A stretch of DNA of 64,000 bases from Globisporangium splendens. Lineage: Eukaryota > Oomycota > Peronosporomycetes > Pythiales > Pythiaceae. Location of the stretch: positions 62,001 to 126,000 of the forward strand of contig VFIW01000061.1 in assembly GCA_006386115.1 (NCBI GenBank), written 5' to 3'. How positions within the stretch are numbered: position 1 is the first letter of the stretch; the number at the start of each line of letters is the position of its first letter. Both the position numbers and the translations under genes were made by a program. A model generated the notes under the pieces. That model saw nothing but the letters and a program-made list of their open reading frames with translations. It did no database searches and was not told the origin of the DNA. Below are positions 11,692 through 24,540 of this stretch, piece by piece.

Positions 11692-13582
11692 CTACGACGC
11701 TGCCTCCTCCACTTGAAAACACGGGAACATTTTCAGATCTGGCAACACGTCCATTTGCGTCATGCCTTCCAGGAACACTTTGTTCGGACTCAACCAGTCG
11801 TCCTCGAGCAACCCTTCCGTGAACGCGCCGTACGTGTCGGCTGGGTTGTACTGGTACGCACTCTCAGGGTTCAACGACCACATGTACCCGCCCGCGAGAC
11901 CGGAATCCAGCATGGCCTGGATCGTGAAATCCGTCGTGCGCTTCGTCGTCTTCTTCGGGTGCAAGTCCGTCGCGTACAGTCCAGCGAACTCGCCTAAAAC
12001 CACGGCTTCCTTCTTGTTCTTGGCAATGTACCCAAACATGTCGTCGAAAGTCGCTTCGACGTTGTACTTCAAATGGGCATCGTCCAGCTCGACGTAATTG
12101 TTCAAGACGTTTGCCGAGCCAACAGTGCCGCCACCGTAGAGGTATGGAGCCGGATTGACACCAGTGTTGTAGTAGTGCGGCGCGTAAACGACCTTGTGCT
12201 CCATCGAGAGTTCAATTGGAACTTTCGCCACGCCCTGGAGTCCTGAGCCCCACCAGTCGTAATAGCTCATCGTGGTTCCGTTCAGCGTGAGACTGTGCGC
12301 TGCGTTAGTTCCTTCGACGAACGCCATCCAGTTCTTGCAACCCTTGAGCATTCGGTTCCCGATCAACTTCGCACCCTTAGCCCAGTCGGGATCAGCGCCA
12401 CCCCACGAACAAATGTGAGGTTCGTTCTTCAAATCCAGTCCGAGAATGTTCCAATAGTCCGGACCGCACAAATTGCTGGTAAGTGTGTCGACCGCTTTGA
12501 GAAACTGGGCTTCGGTCACATCCAGCTCCGTGCTGTACCACGAGCCACCGGAAACCTTCGTGTCCAGCGTGTGCAGACTGATCATGACTGTCACATGGCG
12601 ATAGGCGAGCGCCTTGACGATCGTCTGGATAGTGGACATGTACGTCGAGATGTTCAAAGCTCGATTCGTGTTCATGTTGATCAGGTTTTTGTTCGGAGGG
12701 GTGTCGTCCAAGATGCTCTTGATGCAAATCGGGAGTCGCACACTGTTGAACTTGTTCCGCGCCAGGAAAGACGCAATCTCGTACTGTGTCACGTGCAGAT
12801 AGGAGAAACACAGTTAGGTCAGCAATAGAATCGATTAGGCAAGACGACACCACACAAAGTCTCACTATTGAAGTGCCGTTGTCCGAGTTTTCCCACAGCC
12901 CCATAGGGATTCGCAAACCACTAGTATCAACATCAACATAATAATAAAAACTCAATCAGCCACAAAGATTAATCAACCAAAGACAACGACGAAGGTACGT
13001 ACGTCTCCATGCCGAACCAGTTCACTCCTTTGACCGCAACAGCCACCTCCGTGCCATTCGCCGACTGAGCGAAGATCTGACCATTCTTGCTGAGGTAATT
13101 TGGCAGTTCACAGCTCATATTTGGGTACACTTTCGGGTTTCCAACCTGTCCGTCGTCTTCGATAAGGTCTTCGGTGTTGTTCAGCCCGTCCTGGATCTTG
13201 CGTTTCTCCTGAGCTGCGAGCTCATACTGCCGCTGATTTTTCGTCGCTGTGTCGTTTGTCTTGATCGCGCCAAACACAACCAACGCAACCGCAATACCAA
13301 ATAGGGCAAGACAAAGCGCAACCCCTGGCCATCTCTGCAGTGAACACACATGAATAACAAAGTCAGTCGCACGGATATGATGCGCTTCGAGAATCACGAA
13401 ATCTTCAGACAGCACTTTTCGTATGCATAATATGCAGTATAGATTGAGAGGAAACATACTCGGTAGCGCCCCTTGTAGTCACGCCGGTGCTCTGTGTTGG
13501 TGCCTTCACTTGGCTCAGTTGCCACGAGCTTCATTTCGGTCGCACGGCCATTCACAACGCTAAGCCTCGCATCGCTGCTCAT
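11692..13582 (-). CDS. Type II membrane-anchored GH5-family glycoside hydrolase, copy 2
   Basis: Paralogue of the gene at 7004-8993 with the same four-exon layout: 13582-13460, 13334-13003, 12920-12866 and 12783-11692. Exons 2 and 3 are exactly the same length as in copy 1 (332 and 55 nt). It has the membrane segment WPGVALCLALFGIAVALVVF and catalytic motifs LDLKNEPH and VVLGEFAG, both intact. I start at MSSDARLSVV (13582), giving about 530 residues; an in-frame ATG at 13792 would add 70 residues that look unlike the first copy, so the N-terminus is uncertain. Its C-terminal end differs from copy 1 after MFPCF. Expected to act at the cell surface on beta-glucans; substrate unknown. Confidence 0.87.
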
Positions 13583-14001
13583 CTTGATCGGCGGCTCGGA
13601 CGTCAAGTGGATCTGAGATGATGAGCTGACTGCAGAGCGTGCTTGAGCGAAAGCAGCAACAGAACTGAGGGGAGACGAGTGGCTGAGACAAAACCACCAC
13701 ACCCTCAAAGAGTCACATGCTAAAAGACGCAGCCGAGAAGGTCGACTCCTGAGCCAGTGACGTTTGGGCTGTGGCCTCTTGAACCCATACAACCAATGCC
13801 ATCTTACTGGAATGCTGTGTACAGTTCTTTTACGTTTTCATTTCTTCTGCGGAATCGTTGGTTGCACATTTGGATTCTCGGGTTGCACAATGGCAACTCG
13901 TCCGTTGCATCTCGCTTGTCAGTGTTTCGAGTCTTCAAGACCATGGTGAGACTTGTCTTGACATGCAACTTGATTTCGATCACCAGCGTGGCTCCGTGCG
14001 A
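13583..14001. other. Intergenic or alternative 5' exon of GH5 copy 2
   Basis: The GH5 copy 2 frame stays open to 13792, so part of this may be coding. The rest is the 3' flank of copy D. No other gene was recognised. Confidence 0.4.
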
Positions 14002-15480
14002 CTACGCTTTCTTCCGCGCGAGTGACTCGTCCAGGAGCATATTCTCAACGAGCTGCTGGTGTTCGGCAAGCAGATGCTCCAAACACGGGATGACGAGGTC
14101 TTGAAGCAAGCTCGGCTCTCGAACGTGCGAGCTACCTTCAGTCGTTGCTCGACGCATCGTTGGAGTTGCCGATATGCACAGCTGCACGTGACTCACGGAC
14201 GCTATCTCTTTGGATCCCGGGTGAGTTTGTACAATTGCCCATCCGGTGTCGCGGGTTGGCGAGCTCACGGCGTGAGCGGCATCAGCATCCGCGCACTTCC
14301 ACTGCGTGAGTCCTCCCCATGTCAACGTGTATCGATGCTTCGTGGAAACCCGCTTGAACACGTGATGCGCCTCAATCTCAATGTCTGGCTCAGCTTCCCC
14401 GCGCTGGACCGTAAACTTGGCGTAAACAGCGGTCATGTCGTCCCAGGTCTTGACCACCTTGCAAAGAGAGGCAAAAAAATCGTTGTTTTCCACACACAAG
14501 AATTAGCATCGCGTGCGCAGTCAATAGCCGATACGTAAGACAAGATGTCCATACTTTGCCTGTGCCGAATTTGTCGTGCACAATGCAATTCCACGACGCT
14601 TCCTTGACTGAATCCAAGCCAAACGGGATCAGCTGAACGTGTTTAAACTCTGCCGCCGCCTCGACCCCACCATGGAGTACGATGTGGGACTCATGACTCT
14701 CCATGGGACTCGCGAGCGCAAGCGTCGGAAATCCAGTGCTCTCGAGCTCGAGAAACCGCAGGTTGACATTCTCCGCGAGCACGCCGTACAACTTTGCATC
14801 GTACAGACATGGCATCGACGCATGCGTCGGCTCCACCATACGCTGCTGTGCACACGGCATCAAAGGTATCAGAAAAAACGAATGTAATACACCGTGAAAC
14901 AGACCGAAAAGGCTCCTACCGAGCGCATGAAGCACCGGAGCAGCATTTTCTCGATCGTACTGGCCACACTGCGCTCCGTCTCAACGATTTCCCTGAGGCG
15001 TTGGTTCTCCTGCTGCACCTCTCTGTTTGCGTCCTTCTCCTGACGTGCACGGTCTTCCCATCGCGACATGGCGAGCGCCTTCCTCCCAGAACCATCTCGT
15101 TGCTGGACGTCCTGGATGCGGCGTAGCTGAGATTCCAAATGCGCCGCTTGCTTCCGCAACTCCAGCAGCTCCTCTTTCTGCCGTCGCCGTCGAGCAGGAC
15201 GCACTTGACTCGATGTCACACTCTCGTTCTCCTGCGCTTGGCAACCCGACGACGACTGCGGCAACTCGCCGGATTTGGTCTTGAGCTTGGGTTTGCGCTT
15301 CAGATTGCGCGATGGCGCCGCTGATGACGACGCCTTCGCCTCCACTTGAATACCTGCAGCCTTGCCTTCTCGCTTGCACGACGACGTGCCGTTTGCACCG
15401 GATGGTGTGAGGCTGCTGTCGCCATGCAGTGCGCCCATATCACAGAGGAACGCGTCGAGAGCATCCATCGGATCGGACAC
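14002..15480 (-). CDS. Array copy D: divergent bZIP-like plus START-like protein
   Basis: A 435-residue protein from exons 15480-14920, 14845-14555 and 14457-14002 (introns 74 and 97 nt). The exon 2 acceptor could also lie three bases further on, changing one residue. The start MSDPMDALDAFLCDMGAL carries the family motif LDAFLCD. The basic part is unusually rich, with KRKPKLK near residues 61-67 and ARRRRQKEELLELR at 97-110, followed by leucine heptads. Exon 2 is the shortest of the family (97 codons). START-like landmarks: IPFGLDSVKEASW, HVFKRVSTKHRYTLTWGGLTQW and a last helix LVENMLLDESLARKKA. It is clearly more diverged than A to C. Confidence 0.78.
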
Positions 15481-16352
15481 TTCGGCGCGTCATGAAGACT
15501 TCAGCTCAAATAGGAACTCCCTTTGATTTGCAGCGCACAATTCTGCCACCAAGTTTGGACACAATATATTGTAAAATCGTCCATTACGAGCACAGAAAAG
15601 TCCCCAATGCTTGTCACCTCTGTAAAGAACATTTACACCATCTCAAGACAACGTGCCAAATGAATATTACCTCTGTAAAATGATATTCGAGCAGACCTGC
15701 TTGCTGATACGTGAGGTGAACTAATCCGAAATCGATGATGCGGTGATGATTGACCCTTGAAGGCAGCTGGAGATGCGAATTGGCAAGAAAAGCAGCTGAA
15801 TGGTGATCTGATCATTCGTTTGGAGTGCCAAGATATACAATCAGAGAGGTCGCATCTGGTGTTTTTGTAGCGCATCTTTTCGGAATGGTGGTTCAACATG
15901 TTGCTCTTACATCCGAAGAATCCATTTCTGGAGGAAATGCCACTTGCAGCAATCATTTCGTGTGTGGTCAGCGTCTAAACTGGACCTCACCATCATCTCA
16001 CTGTGCGATCTCTCATTTGTGTGCTACAACCTGCAAGCATCCAAAAGTCCTTCCAATCGACCCGTTCATTCAATACCGGAGTATTGGCGCATGCTGCCGT
16101 TTGCTGGTTTTAAAATTGTGAATTGTCCCTGTCATCATCGTACACGTTGCTACCGATACATTTCCATACCCACGAACTATAGATACTTACTTCTCCCAAC
16201 CTCTTTTTCTCCTCCCTCCCTCGTCTTCCTCCCGTCCCGTCGCTATCTCTAGAAGTGTCAAAATCGCCTTGGCTCTCTCTCTCTCTCTCTCCTCTCTGCT
16301 TCACCAACATCTCTCTCCCAACTGGCCAACGACACTGCCGATGAAACTTACA
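15481..16352. other. Intergenic with a CT microsatellite
   Basis: Upstream of copy D and downstream of copy E. No gene recognised. A pure CT run lies at about 16272-16297. Confidence 0.55.
16272..16297. repeat. CT dinucleotide microsatellite
   Basis: About 13 CT units just beyond the stop codon of copy E, within a pyrimidine-rich stretch of about 100 bases. Confidence 0.9.
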
Positions 16353-18171
16353 TTACTCTGCCGCAGCAGGCCACGAACTCGGTGCTCGCGGAAGTCCCAC
16401 GACGTTCTCCATCAACAGGTTCTCCATGATCTGCTGGCGGTTTCCCCAAATGTACCGATAGCACGGCGCGACCGTGTCCACAAGGCCGTGCATGTGTTGC
16501 ATCGACACCTGGGCACTCTCGCCAGACATGCGCGGCGCGATGTGGGAGCACAACTGAATGATACTCGAGTGACGACCAGGCGGACTCGGCAACGACTCGA
16601 TCATACACCAGCCGCGGTCTCGGATCTCGACGCCTCGTCCGCCACATTGCACCAACTTGGCGAGACAATCTGAGACCGACTCCCATAGGATAATCACGCG
16701 AGTCTTTTCCACATACCGCTTGATCACGCAACGAATGTTCAGATCTGACTCTGGTGCACGAGGTTGGCGCAACGGGATCGACGTCTTGATGCAGATGGCA
16801 TCTTCCGAGCTTTGCACCATCAGCGACTCGATCATCCCCATGTTGTTCTCCTTGCATCCGAGCGACTCAACTTCCATGGAGCGCCACGCAGCCTCGCTGA
16901 TGGATTGCAGATCGAAAGGGAAAATGGTTGCGTCTTTGAGCTCCATCGTTGGTCCGTTGATCGTGTCCAAGATCATGTTGGCTTCTTGTCTCTCGCGTTT
17001 CTGGTACGCCATGCCGAGCTTCTCAAACACCGCGTCGACCTGCTGATACCGTTCATCCAAGCTCTTCGACAGCGAGTCAAAGATGAGTTGCTCCTCGTTG
17101 TCACACACTCGAAGTCGCTTGGCGGCAAACTTGGCTTCTAATGACTGCATCATTCAATCGAAATCAAAAAAATCAACAAATCAAAAACACGTGAGCATCC
17201 ACATAACATGTGCCATTGAAAACAACACTCGAGTAACCACGTACCGAGTTCTTGCAGCGCTTGTTGACCAGTTTCTCGAGCGCCTTGGAGATCTTGACCT
17301 GCTCCTGGACCATGGACTTGAGTTTCATGTTTTCCATCTCCGACTTGTTCTTCTGCTCTTTCTGGTGAGACGCAATGCGTTCCCAGATCGTGACCGACGA
17401 CGGCACGGACGCCTGCACTTCATTAGACAACCCGATGGCACCCGCGCTGTTCAGCGTGTACACCTGGGGCTTCTTGGGAAGCCGCGCGCGCACATGCTCG
17501 AGCTCACGCTGCAGCTCCTGTACCTGGACGCGGAGCTTGTCAAGCTCGTCTTTTTGGCGTTTCCGCGAGTGGTTGACCGACACGGGGGTCGGCGTCGTCG
17601 ATGTGGAGACGACGGTCGCGCTGCTGCTCTCCGCTTTCGTCTCGAGGCTCGAAGAAGCTGTCGCTGGCGCAGACGAGGACGACGACGGGATGCGGATGGA
17701 TAACCGATCCGAGACCGACATGTTGGCGGCTAACTGGGCGATGGACGGCAGCGGCTGGATGAGCACGTGGGTCTTGGTGTCTGGCGCCGAAGACGCGCCA
17801 TGTTCCTTACTGCTACCATTGCTGTTATTAGTATACCCCGCTCCTGCGCCGGTCGCGAGCGTGTTCGCACCCCAGAGCGGTCTCTTGAACGGCTGGAGGC
17901 TCGGGAGGATCGTCGTGGGGTTCCCTGTCATCGGGGGCTGCGCGAACCATCCCGCAGCGCATGCACCAGCCGCATTACTCGCGCTATTCGTGCTCCCGTT
18001 GCTGATGGCGGCGCCACCCAGGAGCTCGACGATGGCCATGGCGGTGCTGGCGCGGCGCTTCTCGTCGTCGTCGTCGAGCTGCTCGTTCTTGATGGTCTGC
18101 GGGCTGTGACGCTGGAGGTTGGCGGCGGCGGCGGCGTGCAGCACGGCGCTCGTGTCGTTGCCGATCGCCAT
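16353..18171 (-). CDS. Array copy E: long-N-terminus bZIP-like plus START-like protein, one intron
   Basis: A 572-residue protein, the longest of the array, from exons 18171-17245 and 17144-16353 (intron 100 nt, GTACGT..GCAG). Intron 2 is absent. The first 195 residues are low complexity, rich in Ala, Ser, Asn and Gly, with an acidic patch LDDDDEKRR near 32-40. The basic coiled coil (SRKRQKDELDKLRVQVQELQ) lies at about 198-228 and a second helix near 265-305 ends KALEKLVNKRCKNS at the exon junction. START-like landmarks: IFPFDLQSISEAAW, CVIKRYVEKTRVIILWESVSD, and a final helix QQIMENLLMENVVG. A C-terminal tail of about 14 residues is extra. It sits at the edge of a 3-kb gene-free gap. Confidence 0.8.
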
Positions 18172-21159
18172 TCTTCCTGGGGCTCTGGCTGTTGCGTTGT
18201 GTCGGAGCCGCGCCTGCAGGAATCAAAACCCACAGCTTGATGACGCCACAGCCGGGTGGACAAAACAAAGCGACAAATTTTGGAAAACAGGGCGGAGGTC
18301 GAGCGACCGGGTGAAAAATCAACCCGCGCGTCTAAAACCCATATTTTGTGATTATGTAGTGTATGCAGGCTTTCTGTGACGACAGTAAGCACAGATCGAG
18401 TATATTTGGAGAGGGTTAGCTAATACTAATAGTATGCAGAGAGGTTGTGAGGATGGTGTCGGGACGCGGTTTATGGAGGGCGTGCGAGCCGTCAACCCCG
18501 CCAAAGATGATGGCCGTTCAACGCAGCTAGCATCATCCGTTTTGGTCCGTAATCACAGAATCGCGCATCATTACGACAAGCGCGCCTCGAACCCGTAAGC
18601 TTCAACCCGTTCTGCGCTAGATTCAACTCCAGCAGCTCTCGACGAAGCTGGTGGCTGGCTGGTTTGACAAATAGGAAATATAGAGCGTCTGTGCTGCTAC
18701 TTATTATGCCTACAGCAAGTCCTTGTCGTTCCCCCCATCTCGGACTGTCAAGAAGCAGTCCAAGCAATCGCTGCTTGGTCTCTCTCTTCATGGCTCGTCC
18801 GCAAAGTGGATTAGCTCAATTGAACAACCCTAAACGCGGACACTTCTCGCCAGACTCACCATAACGAAATAGTGAGTCCACAGTACAGTAAAGGATACCT
18901 GTGGGCTTTCGAAATGGAAAAATATGCATAGTCTGCCGACAACATGATGACATTTTCGTTGTTTCCATTCTGAAGACTAAACAAAATCCTGATCTGACAA
19001 CACCAGCCTCCGCTTCTGTTTTTTGTGCATCACCACCAAGCAAGCGATTCCACACACGCAGGCTTCGAGGAAAACTTCTGAGATTTATCGCTCTGAAGAG
19101 AGTTGCATTTTTACAGGGAGCATCTTGGTCGGTTCGAGCCCAAAGCATGATTCTGAAGCAAACTTTCTCCAATATCGTATCACCAAGTTGAGTCTCGAAT
19201 TAGGTTTTGTGGGCTCCTTCCGACATGCTGCACACTGCACTCACTAAAATGACTTTGCATCACCAAATATGGTGCGCAAACACCTCACATAGGGTAAACA
19301 TCTCGTTCTGGAACGCGGTCGTATACATTAGTCCGACAGAGGGGAGGTTAAATTCTCACGTCCTCGTCATGGATTTTTCATCTGGTAATCGCAACTCTTA
19401 TAACCGATTGTCTCGAGTCACAAGATCGAATGTTCGCTTGTCGACCTCGATGAAAACCAACATCAATGTCGGTTGACAGAGTTTATAATAAAACCAAGAA
19501 TAGGCAACATACGATATAATCCAGTGCGACGATCGTTTGGCCGTCTATACTCCAGTGGTGTCAGAAATGGTTGAGCATGGACCCTCCTCCGACTATTGTA
19601 AAGGTCCACAACGAGTCTCGCAGCCTGAAGAAGATGCACGCAAAAGCCAGCCAGTTCCGCTCTGACGCAGCACTTGATGCAGCTATTTGGAACTGGTTGA
19701 ATGTGACAATTTGAAATAAGGATCATACGTAACCCGCGAGGACATCTTGTGCTTGGTGACGAGCATTTGGTGTCCGAGTGTCTTTTGGTTGTGAGTTGAA
19801 CAGCAGAAGAGTGCAATGAGGTGCAAGAAAAACAACAACTTATAAAACCAGATGATGTGTTTCTCATGCAGTTGGTTTTTAGAAGCTCACTTCAAGCACA
19901 CCCAAATGGCACCCCAGCTCAACACTTGCCATTTCGTGACTCGGGAACGCGTCATGTACAACCCACAGCTTACTCAGGGGATTGTCGCACCAAAGAGAGC
20001 AATCATCTCTGCTCTCGTCATGCGTAATATACTTGCCGATCAACTGAAGATGTATCTTTGTTTGAGACATTGCAATACAAACTGCAGCCAGTGGCGTCGA
20101 ACCAATGTGGGCGGACATTTTTAGCAAGACCATGTGCTAGTGCGTCAGTGCTGGTACGTACATGGATGGACTCTGCAGCACGCGATAACGCATGAGGCTG
20201 TCGACTCGCACTTGATGCTTGAACCCACTGCTAATATGATACCTCTCTTATCTGATCAAATCAGTACTGCTGACAGACAATCTTGACACCAAGTTGCCAA
20301 CACGAACAATGCGGGAGTACTTCAAAGCAAGATCGATGTCCACACGACGCTAAACCCGGCGAGATGTCGGACTGCGTTGCTAGTGACAATAAACGAGCGT
20401 GAGCAGGGTGGCATCGTTTGCTTTTTTCATGCGAATATCTATCTCATTGCTATGAAATGGGCTCAAGATGCGCGCAAGCGGTTATTTGGGCAAAGATCGT
20501 TAATTGGCGGTGTGGGTCTGTTGCAGGATTGAATCAGGAAGATCCATTGACTCTATTGGAGCGCAGTTACGGCAAGAGTAATCAGGTCTTCTGAGTGCAA
20601 GTGAAACTCCGATATCGGTTTCTACCGGTAGGAGAGTCTGAAACTTTTAAGTTTAATATTATGATATTTTGAAAAAGAAATAGAAGGCCGGCTTAAACTT
20701 GGTGGAATCCGTTTAAAATGGTCAAGTTGGCTCCAACTTTGGCGAGTGATGTGGTGCGTGTGCCGAATAAGTCGGCACTTGCGATTGTCTAAGAGCTCTG
20801 CCGGGCTCGGGTCTCTTCACTCATCATGGACTCAACAAGGTCTCCAATGGCCGCAGCGACTGAGTCAGCTGCTGCTGTAAAGTTGCAGAAACTGCAAGCA
20901 GACTTGTCGCCATTGATCCACGCAGCCTACATCCACGCAGACATCAACTTCTGTAGTCGTATGCTGAAAAACAAAACGCATATCAATCCCATCGCAAACA
21001 CCAAAATTCCCAACGCCAAGCGACAAAGACAAACACTTTTTTCATGTGGATGCGACTTGGTACAAATACAGAAAGCAAATTCACCATACAACGTTTTTCG
21101 TCTCCTCCTCTCTCAACCCTCCTTCCAATAAAAAAAAAAACACAATGGCCAAGATGAAC
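18172..21159. other. Three-kilobase gap without a recognisable gene
   Basis: The promoter of copy E lies at its left end. Short frames (for example 19463-19867 minus and 20826-21131 plus) show no recognisable domain. The plus frame starting MDSTRSPMAAATESAAA has a coding flavour but is short and unsupported. AT-rich near 20640-20700. It may be decayed repeat DNA. Confidence 0.5.
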
Positions 21160-22909
21160 CTACGCGACGCGGCCGGCACGGGACATCTTGAACATGTCGT
21201 CAAGCAGTAAGTTCTCGACGGCCTTGTACATGGACTCGATGTTTTGCTGATACGAGCCAATGAGCATGTCGGTGAGCACGCCGACGTGTGGGTGGCTGTC
21301 CACGCCCGTGTGGGTCTCCTGTGCACTCAGATCCAAATCCTGGATGATCGACGGCGTCGAGCGCATGTACACTTTGATGATAGACGCGACTGGTGCCGTC
21401 GTCTGCTGCAGTTGCCGTATCACCGCGGTCGCCGACTGCTTCAGCTGTACGATCGGGGTGCCGGTTGACATGTCGCCGCCCGTGATCCCGAGCGATTCCA
21501 CGGTGTAGACAATGCGCTCCGCTTCCACAAACCTTCTCCAGTACGACCAGACCGTGAGCTCGACTTCCGAGCCGCGACCTGCGATATTCACGGCAACTTT
21601 GGCGCGCAGCACATGATCGTCGTCTTCGATAATCTGCTGGTTTTTTAGACAATACAGACGAGACAACAGAGTAAATGGGTGGTCCAGAATCAGTTCGTCT
21701 GAGCATAATCGCAGTAGAAAGGAAATGCATTTCTACGTACCGTTGCCGAGGTGTTCTGCATTTTGATGATCTCGGCCTTGAGGCAGCGCCAGACGGCACT
21801 GTCGGCCATGCGGAAGTCGAACGGCATGAGCTTGCACTCCTTCATCTCGAGGTACATGATGCCTCCCTTATTCGATGGCGTGCCGTCCGCATTCATAGTC
21901 ACATTTGTTTCGTCGTACTTTACGTTCACTTCTCGGGCTTCGTTCGCGACCCGCGTCATGCCCAATTCGTCGAAGAACGCGTCAATGAACGGGTACCGCT
22001 CGACAATTTGCTGCGCGAGGAAGCCGTAAATCTTGGATTCCTCGGGCTTGAAATGCATTTCGTTTTTGGCTTTGGTCTCCATGAGACCCTCCCATATCTA
22101 ACAACCACAGAATAACAAGCAACAAACGGTCAGCGTTGATATAAGCAACTACAAAATGCACCATAACCATACAATTTCCTCTTTCGTACCTGACGTTTGC
22201 GTAGCAATTGCTGCAGCTTCTTGGCAAGTCGGATTTGGCTCTCGACCATGCCGCGGAGCTTGCGGTTCTCGACCTCAGCACGGTTCTTCTCGTCCAACTG
22301 GCGGTTCGCGACCTGCTCCCAGAGTGCCGCAGGCGTGCTACACGATACCATGCCCTCCGAGTCGCCGTTCGAGATCCGCGCGAGCACCTGCGACTTAAAC
22401 TGCTTGCGGCTCGCGTTTTTTAACTCCTGGAGCTGGTTCTCCATCTCGCACACTTTGACACGCAGGTACGCGAGCTCCTCGCGCTGGTTCGGCCACGTTT
22501 TCTTGCGCGGCTCATCGTCGCTCGCGCTCAAGGACCGTGTGCTCGCGGGACTCTCGGGGATCGCCGCGACGCCGGGCTCCTTCTTGGTCGCCTGCAGCTT
22601 CCGCGCCGCGTTGCGCGTGCGCTTGGAGCTGCTGCTGCTGCCGCTCATCATGGTCTCGGCTACACTCGCGAGCTGCGGCACGTGCTGCTGGAGCAGCGCC
22701 ATGAGTGGACTCAGCTCGACGGCGCTGGTGTCGTCGTCCACGTCCATCCCCATCTCCTCGCTCTCGTCGCGGTCGTCGTCGCTGCTGAAGTTGGAGCCAT
22801 CGAGCCAGTCGCGCAGGATGTTGAGGTCGAGCGACTCGAGCTCCGGGAGGTCCGGGATGCCGCCCGCGAAGCCGAAGCCGCCGCCAAAGCCCTCGCCTGG
22901 TTGCCGCAT
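21160..22909 (-). CDS. Array copy F: bZIP-like plus START-like protein
   Basis: A 517-residue protein from exons 22909-22190, 22097-21741 and 21636-21160 (introns 92 and 104 nt). The N-terminus is glycine-rich then acidic (SDDDRDESEEMGMDVDDD), which fits an activation-type region. There is a serine run and a basic stretch SSSKRTRNAARK near 92-105. The coiled coil NQREELAYLRVKVCEMENQL lies at about 142-165 and a second one (KNRAEVENRKLRGMVESQ) at about 205-235, ending LLRKRQ at the exon edge. Exon 2 begins IWEGLME as in the G to M subgroup. START-like landmarks: LMPFDFRMADSAVWRCL and a final helix MYKAVENLLLDDMFK. The strand VWSYWRRFVEAERIVYTVES is more diverged than in relatives. Confidence 0.82.
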
Positions 22910-24540
22910 TCTCCTCCGTCTTCGACTAATGAGGGGAAGTGAGGGGGGTCATGGCGGCATTCGATAGAATGGGGGTTGGAGCCGCACTTAATCGGGAGCA
23001 GCGCAAAAACAGATAGGTGACGTAGCCTGCCTGACATGGACTCCCTCTTAATAGAGCTAGACTAATCCGAGCATCACTGTTCTCATGGATTATCCCAGGT
23101 AGTTATCCCTAGTGTCCATTATGTCGTGGTTTAATTGCGGCATCTAGGTTTAGAATCATATCATATTTTGGAATGTTAAATGTTTGAATAGTTCGCCTGT
23201 GAGACTTGAATAACTCTGAATATAGGATACATTCGAATTTTATCTACCGCCAATGTGACGCAAGAATCGGGTTCTAGAATATAATAACTGCGCGCACTTC
23301 TTGGACCAGTGGTGAGCAAATCGAAGCGGGAGTGATTACGCCGTGTGTGAGCGCTAAAGCGGGGAGGTCAACTCGCGCAGACGATGCGATACGGCAGCGA
23401 ACGTGTTTGCTGACAACTCCCTCCTCCTCCCCCCTCTGCTCTCCTTTGCATCCGCCGCGAGCCTCTCACGCCTTCCTTCCTTCGCTCGCCCTTTGTTCTG
23501 CAGATTATTAGGCGCACGGAGCCAAGCAGCAAAATGGAACATCGCGCAGAAGGAATTATCAGAACGAAACTACGCTCGTTCCTCCTGCCAGGTGATGGGA
23601 AAAGCCGACTTTACAGGAAGCAACACGGTGCTCGATGACCGTTATGGATGGACCACGCGAGCTCTCCGTGTAAATCTTGAATGAATTTATGCTCCCTTGT
23701 GCCGTTCGAGACCAGACTTCCCTCAGAAAGACAGGGACAGAATGTGCTGCTTGGAGGCTCTCGGGGTATCGCTGCTCGGCGATCCTGAGACTGTTTGATC
23801 ATTCGCTTCATCCAGGATCGCTCGGCGACAGAGAACCGTTCTTCGCTTTTGTGTCAAAGCGACCTGCTTTTTCGAGGATCTCAATTTTAGGCGATTATTC
23901 ATCCAGCGTCAACAGCACAGTGGGGGTAAATTAGGTAGGGCGCTATCCATTCAACTTGACTTGTGAAATCCTCCCTTACCACCTGATTGGCAGAGTTTGT
24001 TGATATGTACCTTGTTGCTTCAGAATGCCTGGTCTGATGCTTTTTATTTCGTGTGGGACCACTTTTGCTTCTTGGTTTTTTTTTTCGCGACAACTCGGGT
24101 ATTTCTTTAGGCTTGCTTTGAAGTACGGGCAAAAAACAAAAGCAAAAAAAAGAGCGCTTAGATGCAGCAGAACTGAAGTATTTTATTGTGATCTCTAGGG
24201 GCACAACAAAATGAAATCCGTCAAAATCTCAAAGGTTGGAATGGACCACCAACTTCACCCTCAAAGTCCTTCTCATCCTTCAGTTTGTCATCGTTCTTCA
24301 GAATACCTGATGCTTTTATGAAGCGTGGACCATTTTTTGCATCTCGGGAAGATTTTAGAACCCCGAGATGAAGGTTCTCCTTCACGCTTCTTCAGCTTTG
24401 GAGTGTACCTCGTTTCACATCTGGGAAGAAAAGGAAACTACTACAGAAACGCAACAGCATGCATTTTATTCTGGATTGTACAAGCGCAGCTCAAACCTCA
24501 GCTTGTCATACTTGACAGTGGATCCTCCCTTAACTCCTGC
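22910..24540. other. Intergenic, with a degenerate repeated coding-like segment
   Basis: No intact gene. Around 24000-24100 and 24290-24360 a similar segment occurs twice (ending in a shared stretch that reads GILK on the minus strand). On the minus strand 24230-24390 a frame reads KNDDKLKDEKDFEGEVGGPF before a stop, which looks like decayed coding DNA of unknown origin. Confidence 0.4.

Noticed and set aside
18560..18640. tRNA-like T-arm (GGGTTCGAGG on the minus strand)
   Set aside because: No matching acceptor, D or anticodon stems around it.
20826..21131. Small gene starting MDSTRSPMAAATES
   Set aside because: Coding-like at the start but short, with no domain, splice pattern or paralogue; not enough support.
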